In this document: piece after piece, positions 30,926-39,537 of the stretch
How positions within the stretch are numbered: position 1 is the stretch's first letter
How the letters are laid out: the number at the start of each line of letters is the position of its first letter
DNA from: Phyllobacterium myrsinacearum
GTDB taxonomy: Bacteria; Pseudomonadota; Alphaproteobacteria; Rhizobiales; Rhizobiaceae
Direction of reading: 5' to 3'
Assembly: GCF_014138285.1 (NCBI RefSeq)
Contig: NZ_JACGXN010000001.1
Coordinates: 1,415,314-1,479,313, forward strand
DNA: 64,000 nucleotides
The notes under the pieces: generated by a model
Databases searched by the model: none
What the model was told of the DNA's origin: nothing
What the model saw: the letters and a program-made list of their open reading frames with translations, nothing else
Made by a program: the position numbers and the translations under genes

Positions 30926-30974
30926 AATTGCGCACCGTCCGGGCTTCCCCGAACGGCGCTATTGTATTTATGAA

Positions 30975-32156
30975 TCAGGGCTTCTTGCCGGCGACTTCTT
31001 CGTCCCAGCGGCGGAACGCGACAACCATGGCGGAGGGATCGAGTGGAACCTCGATCGGGTTGTTGGCAATCCAGTCGGCATATTCCTTGCGGCCGAATTC
31101 GGCCAAAGCATCCTGGCTTTCCTTCGGTGCCATGGAAAGCGGCACGTCCTTGACTGCCGGACCGGGGTAGAAATAGCCCTGATCGTAAGTATAGGCCTGC
31201 TGTTCCGGAGTAAGCAGGAAGCTCATGAGATCGAGCAGCACGGCGAGCTTTTCATCGGAAATGCCCTTCGGCACGCACATGTAGTGCGCATCGGCGACCC
31301 AATGGAACCCCTTCAGTGGCGCAACGGCCGCTTCCTTCGGCACGACGCCGAGCACACGCGGATTGATGTCCCAGCCGGTGGTGGAGACTGTCATGTCGCG
31401 CGTGCCTTCGCCGAGTTCCTTCATCAGCGCGCCGGTGCCGGTCGGGTAATACTCGATATATTTGTGCAGTTCCTTCAGATAGGCCCAGGTCTTGTCCCAG
31501 CCCTTGACCGGATCATGCGGATCGCTGTCACCGAGCAGGTAAGGCAGCCCCATCAGGAAGGTTCGTCCCGGGCCAGAGTTGGCCGGGCGGGCATAGAGGA
31601 ACTTGTTCGGATTTTCCTTGGCCCAGGCCAAAAGCTCTTCGGCCGTTGTCGGAACCTTCTTGACCCGCTCCGGCATATATTCAAGCAGCGGACCGGAGGG
31701 ATAATAGGTCACGACGACACCGTGATCCTTGCCCAGCGCCAGCATGCGGTGTGCCGGTTCCTGATAGATCGCCTTCAGATCCGGCAGGGAAGCAGAATGA
31801 TCCGGGAGCAGCTTGACCCACAGACCCTGATCCAGACCAGCGGACAGGGCATCGGTACCGGTCAGAACCAGATCAATATCAAGCCGGTTGGCCGCCTGCT
31901 GCGCCTTCAGCTTTCCCGGAAGCTCGGGGGCCGGAGCCTTGGTAAAGGTGATCTTGGAAACGAGGTTAGGCTTGGCAGCGGCATAGTTCTCAATGGCCTT
32001 CTGCGTCAGGGCCAGATTACCCGCGACATCGGCAATATTGAGCGCAACCGGAGATGTCGGCAATGCCAGTTTCCCCTGCGCAAAGAGACGTGTCGCCGGC
32101 AGTGTTGCCAGAGCGGCCAAACCACCAATGGCTTGCCTACGCGTGATGCGGATCAT
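30975..32156 (-). CDS. Extracellular substrate-binding protein of the hexuronate-locus ABC importer
   Basis: A periplasmic binding protein of 393 residues. The N-terminus MIRITRRQAIGGLAALATLP has a twin-arginine-like motif and hydrophobic core ending near RLFAQ, so export may be through Tat. The mature part resembles PotD/AfuA-type (cluster D) binding proteins. Start 32156 follows GGGAGGAAGAC; the longer frame from 32210 adds 18 unlikely residues. It leads the four-gene importer operon and has the TAATATATTA operator candidate about 70 bases upstream. The ligand is probably a uronate, inferred from neighbours only. Confidence 0.85.
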   Translation of the reverse strand: MIRITRRQAIGGLAALATLPATRLFAQGKLALPTSPVALNIADVAGNLALTQKAIENYAAAKPNLVSKITFTKAPAPELPGKLKAQQAANRLDIDLVLTGTDALSAGLDQGLWVKLLPDHSASLPDLKAIYQEPAHRMLALGKDHGVVVTYYPSGPLLEYMPERVKKVPTTAEELLAWAKENPNKFLYARPANSGPGRTFLMGLPYLLGDSDPHDPVKGWDKTWAYLKELHKYIEYYPTGTGALMKELGEGTRDMTVSTTGWDINPRVLGVVPKEAAVAPLKGFHWVADAHYMCVPKGISDEKLAVLLDLMSFLLTPEQQAYTYDQGYFYPGPAVKDVPLSMAPKESQDALAEFGRKEYADWIANNPIEVPLDPSAMVVAFRRWDEEVAGKKP

Positions 32157-32225
32157 TGTCTTCCTCCCAATTGTTCCCGGTTTAGCGATCGGTGGCCATC
32201 CTCCAGCCACTCATTTTTGATAGCT

Positions 32226-32242
32226 TAATATATTAATCTATC
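32226..32242. promoter_or_regulatory. Candidate GntR operator upstream of the ABC importer operon
   Basis: TAATATATTA (32226-32235) followed by ATCTATC lies in the 117-base gap between uxuB and the binding-protein gene. The right flank matches the uxaA site (GTCTACC) with two transitions. Confidence 0.6.
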
Positions 32243-32273
32243 AGTTTCAGATAGCAAGCGCTTTCGCCCCTTG

Positions 32274-33755
32274 TCAAAGCCCGGCCACTGTCCGGGCCGC
32301 ACCCTGTTCAATCAATTTTGCCAAAGCCTTGCCGACAATTTCGCGAAACTCTGGGCTTTTCGGCAGATCACTGCCAAAAATCTGGCCCATTTCGAGATAG
32401 GCTTCCAAAAGAGCCGGTGCCGACGTCTTGCCAGCGGTGCGGGCTTTGAACTCATCGGTCAGCGGGTCGTGGACATCGATTGGATTGCCGCGTTCATCCG
32501 TCCCGGTGGCGTAGCGCATCCAGCCGGCGACACCCAAGGCCAGACGGTCGAAGGGCGCGTTCTTCTCCAGCCGCACACGAATGGTATTGAGCAGGCGCTG
32601 CGGCAGCTTTTGCGAACCGTCCATGGCGATCTGCCATGTCCTGTGCCGCAACGCCGGATTACGGAACCGCTCCCGCAGCTCTTCCTTGTAAGCGCCGAGG
32701 TCGAAGCCTGGGAGCACCGGCAGGGTCGGAGTGATTTCTTCATCCATCATCCGTTCAATCAGCGCGGCAAAGCCCTCTCCAGCCATGGCGTCGGATACGG
32801 TTTCATGTCCGGCAAGATAACCGAGATAGGCCAGTGTTGAATGGCTGCCATTGAGCAGGCGCAGCTTCATCAGCTCAAACGCGTCGACATCCGCAACAAA
32901 GGTGACACCGACCTTTTCCCAGGCCGGCCGGCCCGATGGAAAATGGTCTTCCACCACCCATTGGCTGAACGGTTCCGTCATGATCGGCCAGCGGTCGGCA
33001 AGCCCGGTATCCCGAGTGACAGCGTCGCGGTCCGCATCGGTCGTTGCAGGCACGATCCGGTCCACCATCGTCGAAGGAAAGGCCACGGCATCCCGGATGA
33101 ATGCACCCAGTTCCGCATTGCGCAGTTCGGCAAAGCGTGTAACGACCCGCTTCAGGGTCTGTCCATTGGCCGGAAGGTTGTCACAGGACAGAAGCGTGAA
33201 GGGCTCGGTGTCATCGGCGCGCCGCCGGGCCAATGCCTCGACGATGAAGCCAATTGCTGAGCGCGGCATCGCCGGATTGGCAAGATCGTGCACGATATCG
33301 GGATGATTCTCGTCCAGCGATGCGGAGGCAGGCGAATAACAATAACCCTTTTCCGTGATCGTCAGCGAGACGATCTTCACTGCCGGATCGCTCATGGCCG
33401 CCAGCAGGACCTGCGGATTTTCCGGCGCGACCAGCACATTCCCGATGCTACCGATAACGCGGTAGCTGCTGCCGCCTCCATCCCGGACAGCCACTGTATA
33501 GAGCCCATCCTGGGGTTTCAGTGCATCGCGTGTATCGGCACTGCGCAGTGATGCTCCCAGAATGCCCCATCTGGTATCCCCTGACGCAAGCACGCTGTCC
33601 GTATAGACAGCCTGATGGGCGCGGTGAAACGCGCCGATGCCAAGATGAACAATGCCGGTCTTGACCTCGCTGCGGTCGTAGTCCGGCGTTGCAACACCGT
33701 CTGCGAGTTGCGGCAGGGCTGCTGAGGAAAGATATGTCTGGTCAGTTTGAGCCAT
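32274..33755 (-). CDS. uxuB: Mannitol dehydrogenase family protein, probable fructuronate/tagaturonate reductase
   Basis: An NADH-dependent long-chain polyol dehydrogenase of 493 residues. It shows IVHLGIGAFHRAHQAVYTD (nucleotide binding), ITEKGYCY, LLSCDNLPANG, the family signature with VDRIVPATT, and the catalytic Lys region in MKLRLLNGSHSTLAYLG. It should reduce D-fructuronate to D-mannonate. Both UxaA and UxuA are present with only one such reductase in the window, so it might also act on tagaturonate. The ATG at 33755 was chosen over a TTG at 33782. It follows uxaC after 23 bases. Confidence 0.88.
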   Translation of the reverse strand: MAQTDQTYLSSAALPQLADGVATPDYDRSEVKTGIVHLGIGAFHRAHQAVYTDSVLASGDTRWGILGASLRSADTRDALKPQDGLYTVAVRDGGGSSYRVIGSIGNVLVAPENPQVLLAAMSDPAVKIVSLTITEKGYCYSPASASLDENHPDIVHDLANPAMPRSAIGFIVEALARRRADDTEPFTLLSCDNLPANGQTLKRVVTRFAELRNAELGAFIRDAVAFPSTMVDRIVPATTDADRDAVTRDTGLADRWPIMTEPFSQWVVEDHFPSGRPAWEKVGVTFVADVDAFELMKLRLLNGSHSTLAYLGYLAGHETVSDAMAGEGFAALIERMMDEEITPTLPVLPGFDLGAYKEELRERFRNPALRHRTWQIAMDGSQKLPQRLLNTIRVRLEKNAPFDRLALGVAGWMRYATGTDERGNPIDVHDPLTDEFKARTAGKTSAPALLEAYLEMGQIFGSDLPKSPEFREIVGKALAKLIEQGAARTVAGL

Positions 33756-33778
33756 CGGGCAATCTCGCCTGTTCTGTT

Positions 33779-35179
33779 TCAAAGACGGTAGGCTTGTTTG
33801 GCCAGCCGGTAGCTCAGGTCATGGGCAATCTCGTGCGCCTCATCCTCGTCCAGCCGATGATCGGCGACCAGCCGGGCGAGATAAGCGCAATCCACCCGGC
33901 GGGCCATGTCATGACGGGCTGGAATGGAAAGATAGGCCCGTGTGTCGTCGTTGAAACCGACGGTGTTGTAGAAACCGGCCGTCTCGGTCGTCAGTTCGCG
34001 AAAACGGCGCATGCCTTCCGGACTGTCATAAAACCACCATGCCGGACCAAGCCGCAGGGCAGGATAGTGCCCGGCAAGCGGTGCCAGCTCGCGGCTATAG
34101 CTGGTTTCATCCAGCGTGAAGAGGATGAGCGTCAGTTGCGGATTGTTGCCGAAAGCATCGAGCAACGGCTTAAGCTCTTCGACATAGCCGGTGGAGCGCG
34201 GAATATCCGCCCCCTTATCAGGGCCGAAGCCGGCGAAGACTCTCGAATTGTGATTGCGGAAAGAACCCGGATGGAGCTGCATGACCAGCCCGTCATCAAT
34301 GCTCATCCGCGCCATCTCGGTCAGCATCTGGGCACGAAAAAGATCGGCATCCCCATCGGATACGTCGGGACGCAAAACCCGCTCAAACAAAGCGGCGGCA
34401 TCGGTGACGGAGAGATTGGCCGTACGCGCGCTGGGATGGCCGTGATCGGTTGAGGTGGCGCCGCGCGCCTTGAAGTAGGCTCGCCGGTTGCGATGCGCCT
34501 CGAGATAGCCCTTATAGGTGAGCGATGTCCCGGCAAGGCCAATGAGCTTTTCCACATTGGCGCGAAAATCCGGACGGGATGCATCAATCACGGCATCGGG
34601 CCGGTAAGCGGGAACCACGCGGCCCTGCCAACCCGACTTCAGGATGATATCATGCGCCGCGAGATCATCCGTCGCCGCATCGGTCGTCGAGATCACCTCG
34701 ATACCAAACTGCTTGTAGAGCGCGCGAGGGCGCATCGCCGGATCGCCGAGCTTGTCGGCAATGCGATCATACAACTGATCCGCATTGCCCTCGCTCAACC
34801 GCTCGGTGATGTCGAAAACCGCTTCCATGGCATGCTCGAACCAAAGGCGCGAGGGCGTGCCGCGAAACAGATACCAATGCTTGGCAAAGAGGGCCCAGAT
34901 CTTGCGCCCGTCGGCTTCAACCGGTTCGCCATCGCGACGTGGCACACCCAGATCCTCAAGCTTGACGCCTTGAGAATACAGCATGCGGAAAATATAATGA
35001 TCAGGCTTTACAAACAGGCTGGCCGGATCGGGAAAAGCCTCATCATGGGCGTACCAGAGCGGATCCGTATGGCCGTGCGGCGAAATGATAGGCAGATGTT
35101 CGACATCGGCGAAAAGGCGCCTTGCAATGGAACGGGCATCTGCCTCGATGGGGAAAAGTCGATCTGGATGGAGAGGCAT
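33779..35179 (-). CDS. uxaC: Uronate isomerase (glucuronate isomerase)
   Basis: UxaC isomerises D-glucuronate to D-fructuronate and D-galacturonate to D-tagaturonate, the first step of both branches. The 466-residue amidohydrolase-fold protein begins MPLHPDRLFPIEADARSIAR and carries the metal motif SPHGHTDPLWYA (HxH) near residue 36. Later blocks are QLHPGSFRNHN and GPAWWFYDSPEGMRRFRE. It is first in the uxaC-uxuB pair and divergent from the GntR gene. Confidence 0.95.
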   Translation of the reverse strand: MPLHPDRLFPIEADARSIARRLFADVEHLPIISPHGHTDPLWYAHDEAFPDPASLFVKPDHYIFRMLYSQGVKLEDLGVPRRDGEPVEADGRKIWALFAKHWYLFRGTPSRLWFEHAMEAVFDITERLSEGNADQLYDRIADKLGDPAMRPRALYKQFGIEVISTTDAATDDLAAHDIILKSGWQGRVVPAYRPDAVIDASRPDFRANVEKLIGLAGTSLTYKGYLEAHRNRRAYFKARGATSTDHGHPSARTANLSVTDAAALFERVLRPDVSDGDADLFRAQMLTEMARMSIDDGLVMQLHPGSFRNHNSRVFAGFGPDKGADIPRSTGYVEELKPLLDAFGNNPQLTLILFTLDETSYSRELAPLAGHYPALRLGPAWWFYDSPEGMRRFRELTTETAGFYNTVGFNDDTRAYLSIPARHDMARRVDCAYLARLVADHRLDEDEAHEIAHDLSYRLAKQAYRL

Positions 35180-35344
35180 TGTCGGTCCTTGCTGTCATTT
35201 TCGGCATTGGCGCTTACATCATACGGTTGTATCGGCACTGAGCCCTGAAATTAACCGTCCCGGGGGGTGCTTTTCGTGTCGCCCATGCTTCTCTGTCTGC
35301 CTTGTGAACATTCGGCTTTTGCGATCTTGGCGAAGAGTAAATAA

Positions 35345-35361
35345 TAATATATTAGTATGTC
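35345..35361. promoter_or_regulatory. Candidate GntR operator between uxaC and the regulator gene
   Basis: TAATATATTA (35345-35354) followed by GTATGTC lies in the 300-base divergent gap, where one bound regulator could control both uxaC-uxuB and its own gene with uxuA. The rest of the gap shows no open frame that I would support. Confidence 0.6.
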
Positions 35362-35479
35362 AACTGGATCAACGTGCCCTGAAATTGTTTCCTTCACGGC
35401 TTTGGCACTATGATTTCGCGCGGAATTCTACCATTCATGAGGGCAGATTCATCCGTGATGCAGCAAATGGAGCGCTGGA

Positions 35480-36256
35480 ATGGCAGCACAGAACCAGGGA
35501 GAAAAGAGTTTGGCCGTGGCAACGCTGGCTGAACCCGCCACTTCCGCACGCGACAATGCGGCACGTTTCGCCAAATCCGGCGCACGTGGCGCCCCTGCCG
35601 GGCGCATGACTACGGCAACGGCAATTTACCGCGAGCTGCATGCGTCCATCGTCTCCATGCAGATGACGCCCGGAACCGCCCTCAACGAAAAAGTTCTCAC
35701 GGAGCGTTTCGGCGTCAGCCGTACGCCCGTGCGCGAGGCGCTGATTCGGTTGGTGGAGGACGGGCTGGTCGATGTCTTTCCGCAGTCAGGCACCTTTGTT
35801 GCCCGCATCCCGGTTGCGCTGATCCCGGAGGCTGTTGTGATCCGTCAGGCGCTGGAGGGCGCGACTGTAGAACGCGCAGCAGCCATTGCCACCGACAAGG
35901 ACGTAGAATGGCTGGACGAAATTCTCGCCCGCCAGCAGTTCTTTGCCGACCGTCAGAACATGAGTGCATTCCACGAAGCCGATGAAGCCTTTCACGAGGC
36001 GATTGCCGGCATTTCCGGCCATCCCGGCATCTGGCATTATCTGAAACCGGTGAAAGTGCAGATCGACCGGGCGCGCCGCATGACATTGCCGGCTCTCGGC
36101 CGCATGGAGCACGTGCTTACCGAACACAAGATTATCCGCAACGCCATCGAAAATCATGACGTACCGGCCGCCTGCGCGGCGATGAAGCAGCATTTGAATG
36201 CCGTCATTCCCGATATTGATGAACTGAGAAAAAGCCACCCGGGCTCATTCGTCTGA
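35480..36256 (+). CDS. GntR-family (FadR/UxuR type) regulator of hexuronate genes
   Basis: A 258-residue repressor. The winged helix-turn-helix reads LNEKVLTERFGVSRTPVREALIRL near residues 72-95. The all-helical FCD ligand domain follows, with metal- or ligand-binding histidines in FHEADEAFHEAI and LTEHKIIRNAI. An unusual 42-residue Ala-rich leader precedes the HTH; an internal ATG (MTTATAIYREL) could be the true start. It sits divergent from uxaC and 34 bases before uxuA, so local regulation by a uronate or KDG-type ligand is likely. Confidence 0.88.
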   Translation: MAAQNQGEKSLAVATLAEPATSARDNAARFAKSGARGAPAGRMTTATAIYRELHASIVSMQMTPGTALNEKVLTERFGVSRTPVREALIRLVEDGLVDVFPQSGTFVARIPVALIPEAVVIRQALEGATVERAAAIATDKDVEWLDEILARQQFFADRQNMSAFHEADEAFHEAIAGISGHPGIWHYLKPVKVQIDRARRMTLPALGRMEHVLTEHKIIRNAIENHDVPAACAAMKQHLNAVIPDIDELRKSHPGSFV

Positions 36257-36290
36257 GCCCGGCGATTACAAGACAATGACGGAGGACTGA

Positions 36291-37481
36291 ATGCGTCAGG
36301 CATGGAGATGGTTTGGGCCAAAAGCCGGTGTAACGCTGGACAATGTGCGCCAGGCCGGAGCAACCGATATCGTATCGGCGCTGCACGAAGTACCGATCGG
36401 CCGAGCCTGGACCGAAAAAGAAGTGCATGAACGCAAGTCGCTCATCGAGACAACTCCCGCAGGGCGCATCCCGCTGACCTGGTCGGTGGTCGAGAGCGTT
36501 CCGATTCCCGATGCTGTCAAACGCCTTGGCGGTGCAGCGAAGCATGAAATTGCTGCCTGGATCGCCAGCATGGAGGCACTGGCTGCCAATGATATCCGTG
36601 TCATCTGCTACAATTTCATGCCTGTTGTCGACTGGTGCCGTACCGACCTTGATTATGTCACGCCGACCGGCTCGACCGCGATGCGCTTTGACCACAACAC
36701 ATTCGCCGTTTTCGACCTGCACATCCTGCAGCGCACGAATGCGGAAGCCGCTTATTCGCAGGTGGATCGCGATATCGCCGCCGGGCTCTATGCCGAGATG
36801 AGCGGGCAGGAAATCGCCGATCTTACGCGCAATATTGCCAGCGCGCTGCCCGGCTCAACCACCGAACCGTTGACCATTCCCGCCTTCCGCGACAAGCTGG
36901 AAGCCTATTCAGGCATTGATGCCAACAAACTGCGTCAGCACCTGATCGAATTTCTCGAAGCCGTGACACCGGTTGCCGATGATCTCGGCGTCAAGCTGAC
37001 GCTCCACCCGGATGATCCGCCCCGTCCGCTTTTCGGCCTGCCACGCATCGCCTCGACGGAAGCCGATTATGCCGCGCTGTTCGACGCGGTTCCATCGGCG
37101 GCCAACGGCATGTGCTTCTGCACGGGAAGCCTCGGCGTTCGCGCCGATAATGATCTGCCTGAAATCGCCCGCCGCTTCGCCTCGCGCATCCACTTCTCGC
37201 ATTTGCGCGCAACGACACGGGAAGGCGATGGCCGCAGCTTCCATGAGGCAGCGCATCTGGAGGGCGACGTGAATATGGTCGCCGTGCTGAAGGAATTGAT
37301 CGCTGAAGATCGCAAGCGCGACAAATCCGACAGCATCATCTTCCGCTCCGATCACGGTCACCGCATGCTGGATGACCTGAACAAGGAGGTCACGCCGGGC
37401 TATCCCGCTATCGGCCGCCTGCGTGGTCTGGCAGAATTGCGCGGTATCATTCATGCTCTGGACGCCGATCCGTCGCTCTGA
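36291..37481 (+). CDS. uxuA: Mannonate dehydratase
   Basis: UxuA dehydrates D-mannonate to 2-keto-3-deoxygluconate. The 396-residue TIM-barrel protein begins MRQAWRWFGPKAGVTLDNVRQ and carries the metal and substrate motifs LTLHPDDPP, MCFCTGSLG, IHFSHLRA and FRSDHGHRML. GGAGG precedes the ATG. It lies 34 bases downstream of the GntR gene and is followed by a strong terminator. Confidence 0.96.
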   Translation: MRQAWRWFGPKAGVTLDNVRQAGATDIVSALHEVPIGRAWTEKEVHERKSLIETTPAGRIPLTWSVVESVPIPDAVKRLGGAAKHEIAAWIASMEALAANDIRVICYNFMPVVDWCRTDLDYVTPTGSTAMRFDHNTFAVFDLHILQRTNAEAAYSQVDRDIAAGLYAEMSGQEIADLTRNIASALPGSTTEPLTIPAFRDKLEAYSGIDANKLRQHLIEFLEAVTPVADDLGVKLTLHPDDPPRPLFGLPRIASTEADYAALFDAVPSAANGMCFCTGSLGVRADNDLPEIARRFASRIHFSHLRATTREGDGRSFHEAAHLEGDVNMVAVLKELIAEDRKRDKSDSIIFRSDHGHRMLDDLNKEVTPGYPAIGRLRGLAELRGIIHALDADPSL

Positions 37482-37504
37482 CCCTCACCGACTGCTGGAT
37501 TCAA

Positions 37505-37543
37505 AGAGCCCCAGACACTCACGTGTCGGGGCTTTTTTCGTTT
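37505..37543 (+). terminator. Terminator of uxuA
   Basis: AGCCCC and GACAC pair with GTGTC and GGGGCT around TCAC, with one bulged A, and the stem is followed by TTTTTT. It begins about 25 bases after the uxuA stop. Confidence 0.9.
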
Positions 37544-37912
37544 CCAGTTCTTAATTCTCGTTAACTCTTCTGCCCTCAAAAGCTTGATTTCAGAGTCTTC
37601 GTTTAGGTTTTCGTTCAGTATTCATCACATTACCGCCATATTTCACAGGGAACGGCCGCAATAGTTCCAATCATGAAAGCATCTTCGATCACGTTTTGAG
37701 TCATAATAAGACAAATTTTTTGAATGACTTGGCTCATCTTTCAGGATTTGCTCAACGATATTTCCCTTTCGAGCCACCTCGAGGCCACATTTACCCAAAA
37801 TAGAAGGGCTCACTCACTCACGTGATGATCTACTTGCCCAGGATCATTTTTATGCGTGCGTCTTCAGTCTGGCTATTCCTGCCGCGGGCCGTTTTAAAGT
37901 GCGAATTTCAAT
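37544..37912. other. Intergenic region before the RlpA-like gene
   Basis: This gap of about 370 bases is AT-richer than its surroundings and holds no convincing open frame. I see no strong hairpin. A near CtrA-type dyad, TTAATTCTCGTTAAC (37552 onward), has a 6-base spacer instead of 7. It presumably holds the rlpA-like promoter and leader. Confidence 0.4.
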
Positions 37913-38272
37913 ATGGTCTCCATTGCAAGTATCCGTAAGGTACTTACTGCAACCATGCTTCTCTTGATGTTTGGTATCGTTTCGGCAAATGCCGGTTCCG
38001 CCTGCGGGGGCGCCTCCTGGTACGCCCTTCATTCCAAGACAGCCTCTGGCGAACGCATGAACCCATCCGCCCTTACCGCCGCTCACCGCACTCTGCCTTT
38101 CGGCTCCAAGGTGAAGGTCACCAACCAGCGCAATGGCAAGTCGATCGTCGTGCGCATCAACGATCGTGGCCCATTCATCAAGGGCCGTGTGATCGATCTT
38201 TCCAAAGGCGCTGCAAACCGTCTGGGTTTTGTCGGTGCCGGTCATACCAATATCTGCATGGCCAAGCTCTGA
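37913..38272 (+). CDS. RlpA-like septal ring lytic transglycosylase family protein
   Basis: A short exported double-psi beta-barrel protein of 119 residues. A signal peptide covers about residues 1-28 ([17 protein letters not shown]). The barrel shows [28 protein letters not shown]-like [19 protein letters not shown] and [12 protein letters not shown]. The catalytic Asp of RlpA-type transglycosylases lies in INDRGP. There is no SPOR domain, so this is the minimal form. It is probably periplasmic and acts on peptidoglycan. Confidence 0.88.
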   Translation: MVSIASIRKVLTATMLLLMFGIVSANAGSACGGASWYALHSKTASGERMNPSALTAAHRTLPFGSKVKVTNQRNGKSIVVRINDRGPFIKGRVIDLSKGAANRLGFVGAGHTNICMAKL

Positions 38273-38425
38273 TACAAATTCCTGTATCCCTGCCGAAAGG
38301 CCGGGATACAACCTCTCCACGATATGTTGCCCTCCACAATATCTTGATCGTGCTGCAGGATTGACCTTGACCGTTGAACGTGACATCGCCATGTCAACAC
38401 TCCTAATCCTATCGGGGGACGTTCC

Positions 38426-39367
38426 ATGGCATTGAAAGTCGCGGTCCAGATGGACCATATCAATTCGATCCGCATCGCAGGCGATACCAGCTTTGCCCTG
38501 TGCCTTGAGGCGCAAGCCCGCGGCCACGCACTTTATCATTATACACCGGATCGCCTCAGCATGCGCGACGGCGTAGTTCGCGCGCGGGTCGAGGAGCTGA
38601 AGGTTCGCGATATCGAGGGTGACCACTTCACGCTGGGTGAGCAGGTTTCACGCGACCTCTCGGAGATGGATGTGGTGCTGCTCAGGCAGGATCCGCCGTT
38701 TGACATGAACTATATCACGACGACGCATCTGCTTGAGCGTATTCATCCAAAAACGCTCGTCGTCAACGATCCGGCCTGGGTGCGCAACAGCCCGGAAAAA
38801 ATCTTTGTCACCGAATTCCCCGATCTCATGCCGGATACGCTGATCACCAAGGATCCGCAGGAGATCATGGCATTCCGCAAGGAGTTCGGCGATATCATCC
38901 TCAAGCCGCTCTATGGCAATGGCGGTGCAGGCGTGTTCCATCTCGCTGATCGCGACCGCAATTTGACATCGCTGCTGGAGATGTTTGGCCAGATGTTCCG
39001 CGAGCCGATCATTGCCCAGCGCTACCTCAAGGATGTGCGGGCCGGCGACAAGCGCATCATCCTGATCGATGGAGAGCCCGTTGGCGCGATTAATCGCGTA
39101 CCCTCGGAAAGCGATGCACGCTCCAACATGCATGTGGGCGGTCGCGCCGAGAAGACCGAACTGACGAAACGCGAACGCGAGATTTGCGCACGAATCGGCC
39201 CCTCCCTGCGTGAACGCGGTTTCATCCTTGTCGGCATTGATGTGATCGGCGACTACATGACGGAAATCAACGTGACCTCGCCGACGGGTGTGCGGGAAGT
39301 GAAACGCTTTGGCGGCGCCGATATCGCTGCGCTCTTCTGGGATGCCGTAGAGGCCAAGCGGCGCTAA
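38426..39367 (+). CDS. gshB: Glutathione synthase
   Basis: An ATP-grasp ligase that joins gamma-glutamylcysteine and glycine. The 313-residue protein has [48 protein letters not shown] (ATP-grasp glycine loop) and the metal site in [21 protein letters not shown]. It is a single gene between the RlpA-like gene and comM. Confidence 0.96.
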   Translation: MALKVAVQMDHINSIRIAGDTSFALCLEAQARGHALYHYTPDRLSMRDGVVRARVEELKVRDIEGDHFTLGEQVSRDLSEMDVVLLRQDPPFDMNYITTTHLLERIHPKTLVVNDPAWVRNSPEKIFVTEFPDLMPDTLITKDPQEIMAFRKEFGDIILKPLYGNGGAGVFHLADRDRNLTSLLEMFGQMFREPIIAQRYLKDVRAGDKRIILIDGEPVGAINRVPSESDARSNMHVGGRAEKTELTKREREICARIGPSLRERGFILVGIDVIGDYMTEINVTSPTGVREVKRFGGADIAALFWDAVEAKRR

Positions 39368-39537
39368 CGGCACCGCTCCCGTTCCATGCTTCAATAATAT
39401 CGAACAAAGGCGCGCAGGGCGATCATCGGCCCCACCGCAACGTTCTCCTAACGTTCTTGTCATGTCACGCAAATTGTGATGAGGTGCCGTCATTGGCACT
39501 ATTCATTTTTTGACGCGATATTTTCAAGGAACAATTG

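Noticed and set aside
30657-32228. A 523-codon open frame on the plus strand opposite the ABC ATPase and binding-protein genes
   Set aside because: It is the antisense shadow of two well-supported genes, in GC-rich third-position phase, with no recognisable domain.
37552-37566. CtrA-like box TTAATTCTCGTTAAC upstream of the RlpA-like gene
   Set aside because: The spacer is 6 bases instead of 7 and it lies about 350 bases from the start codon.
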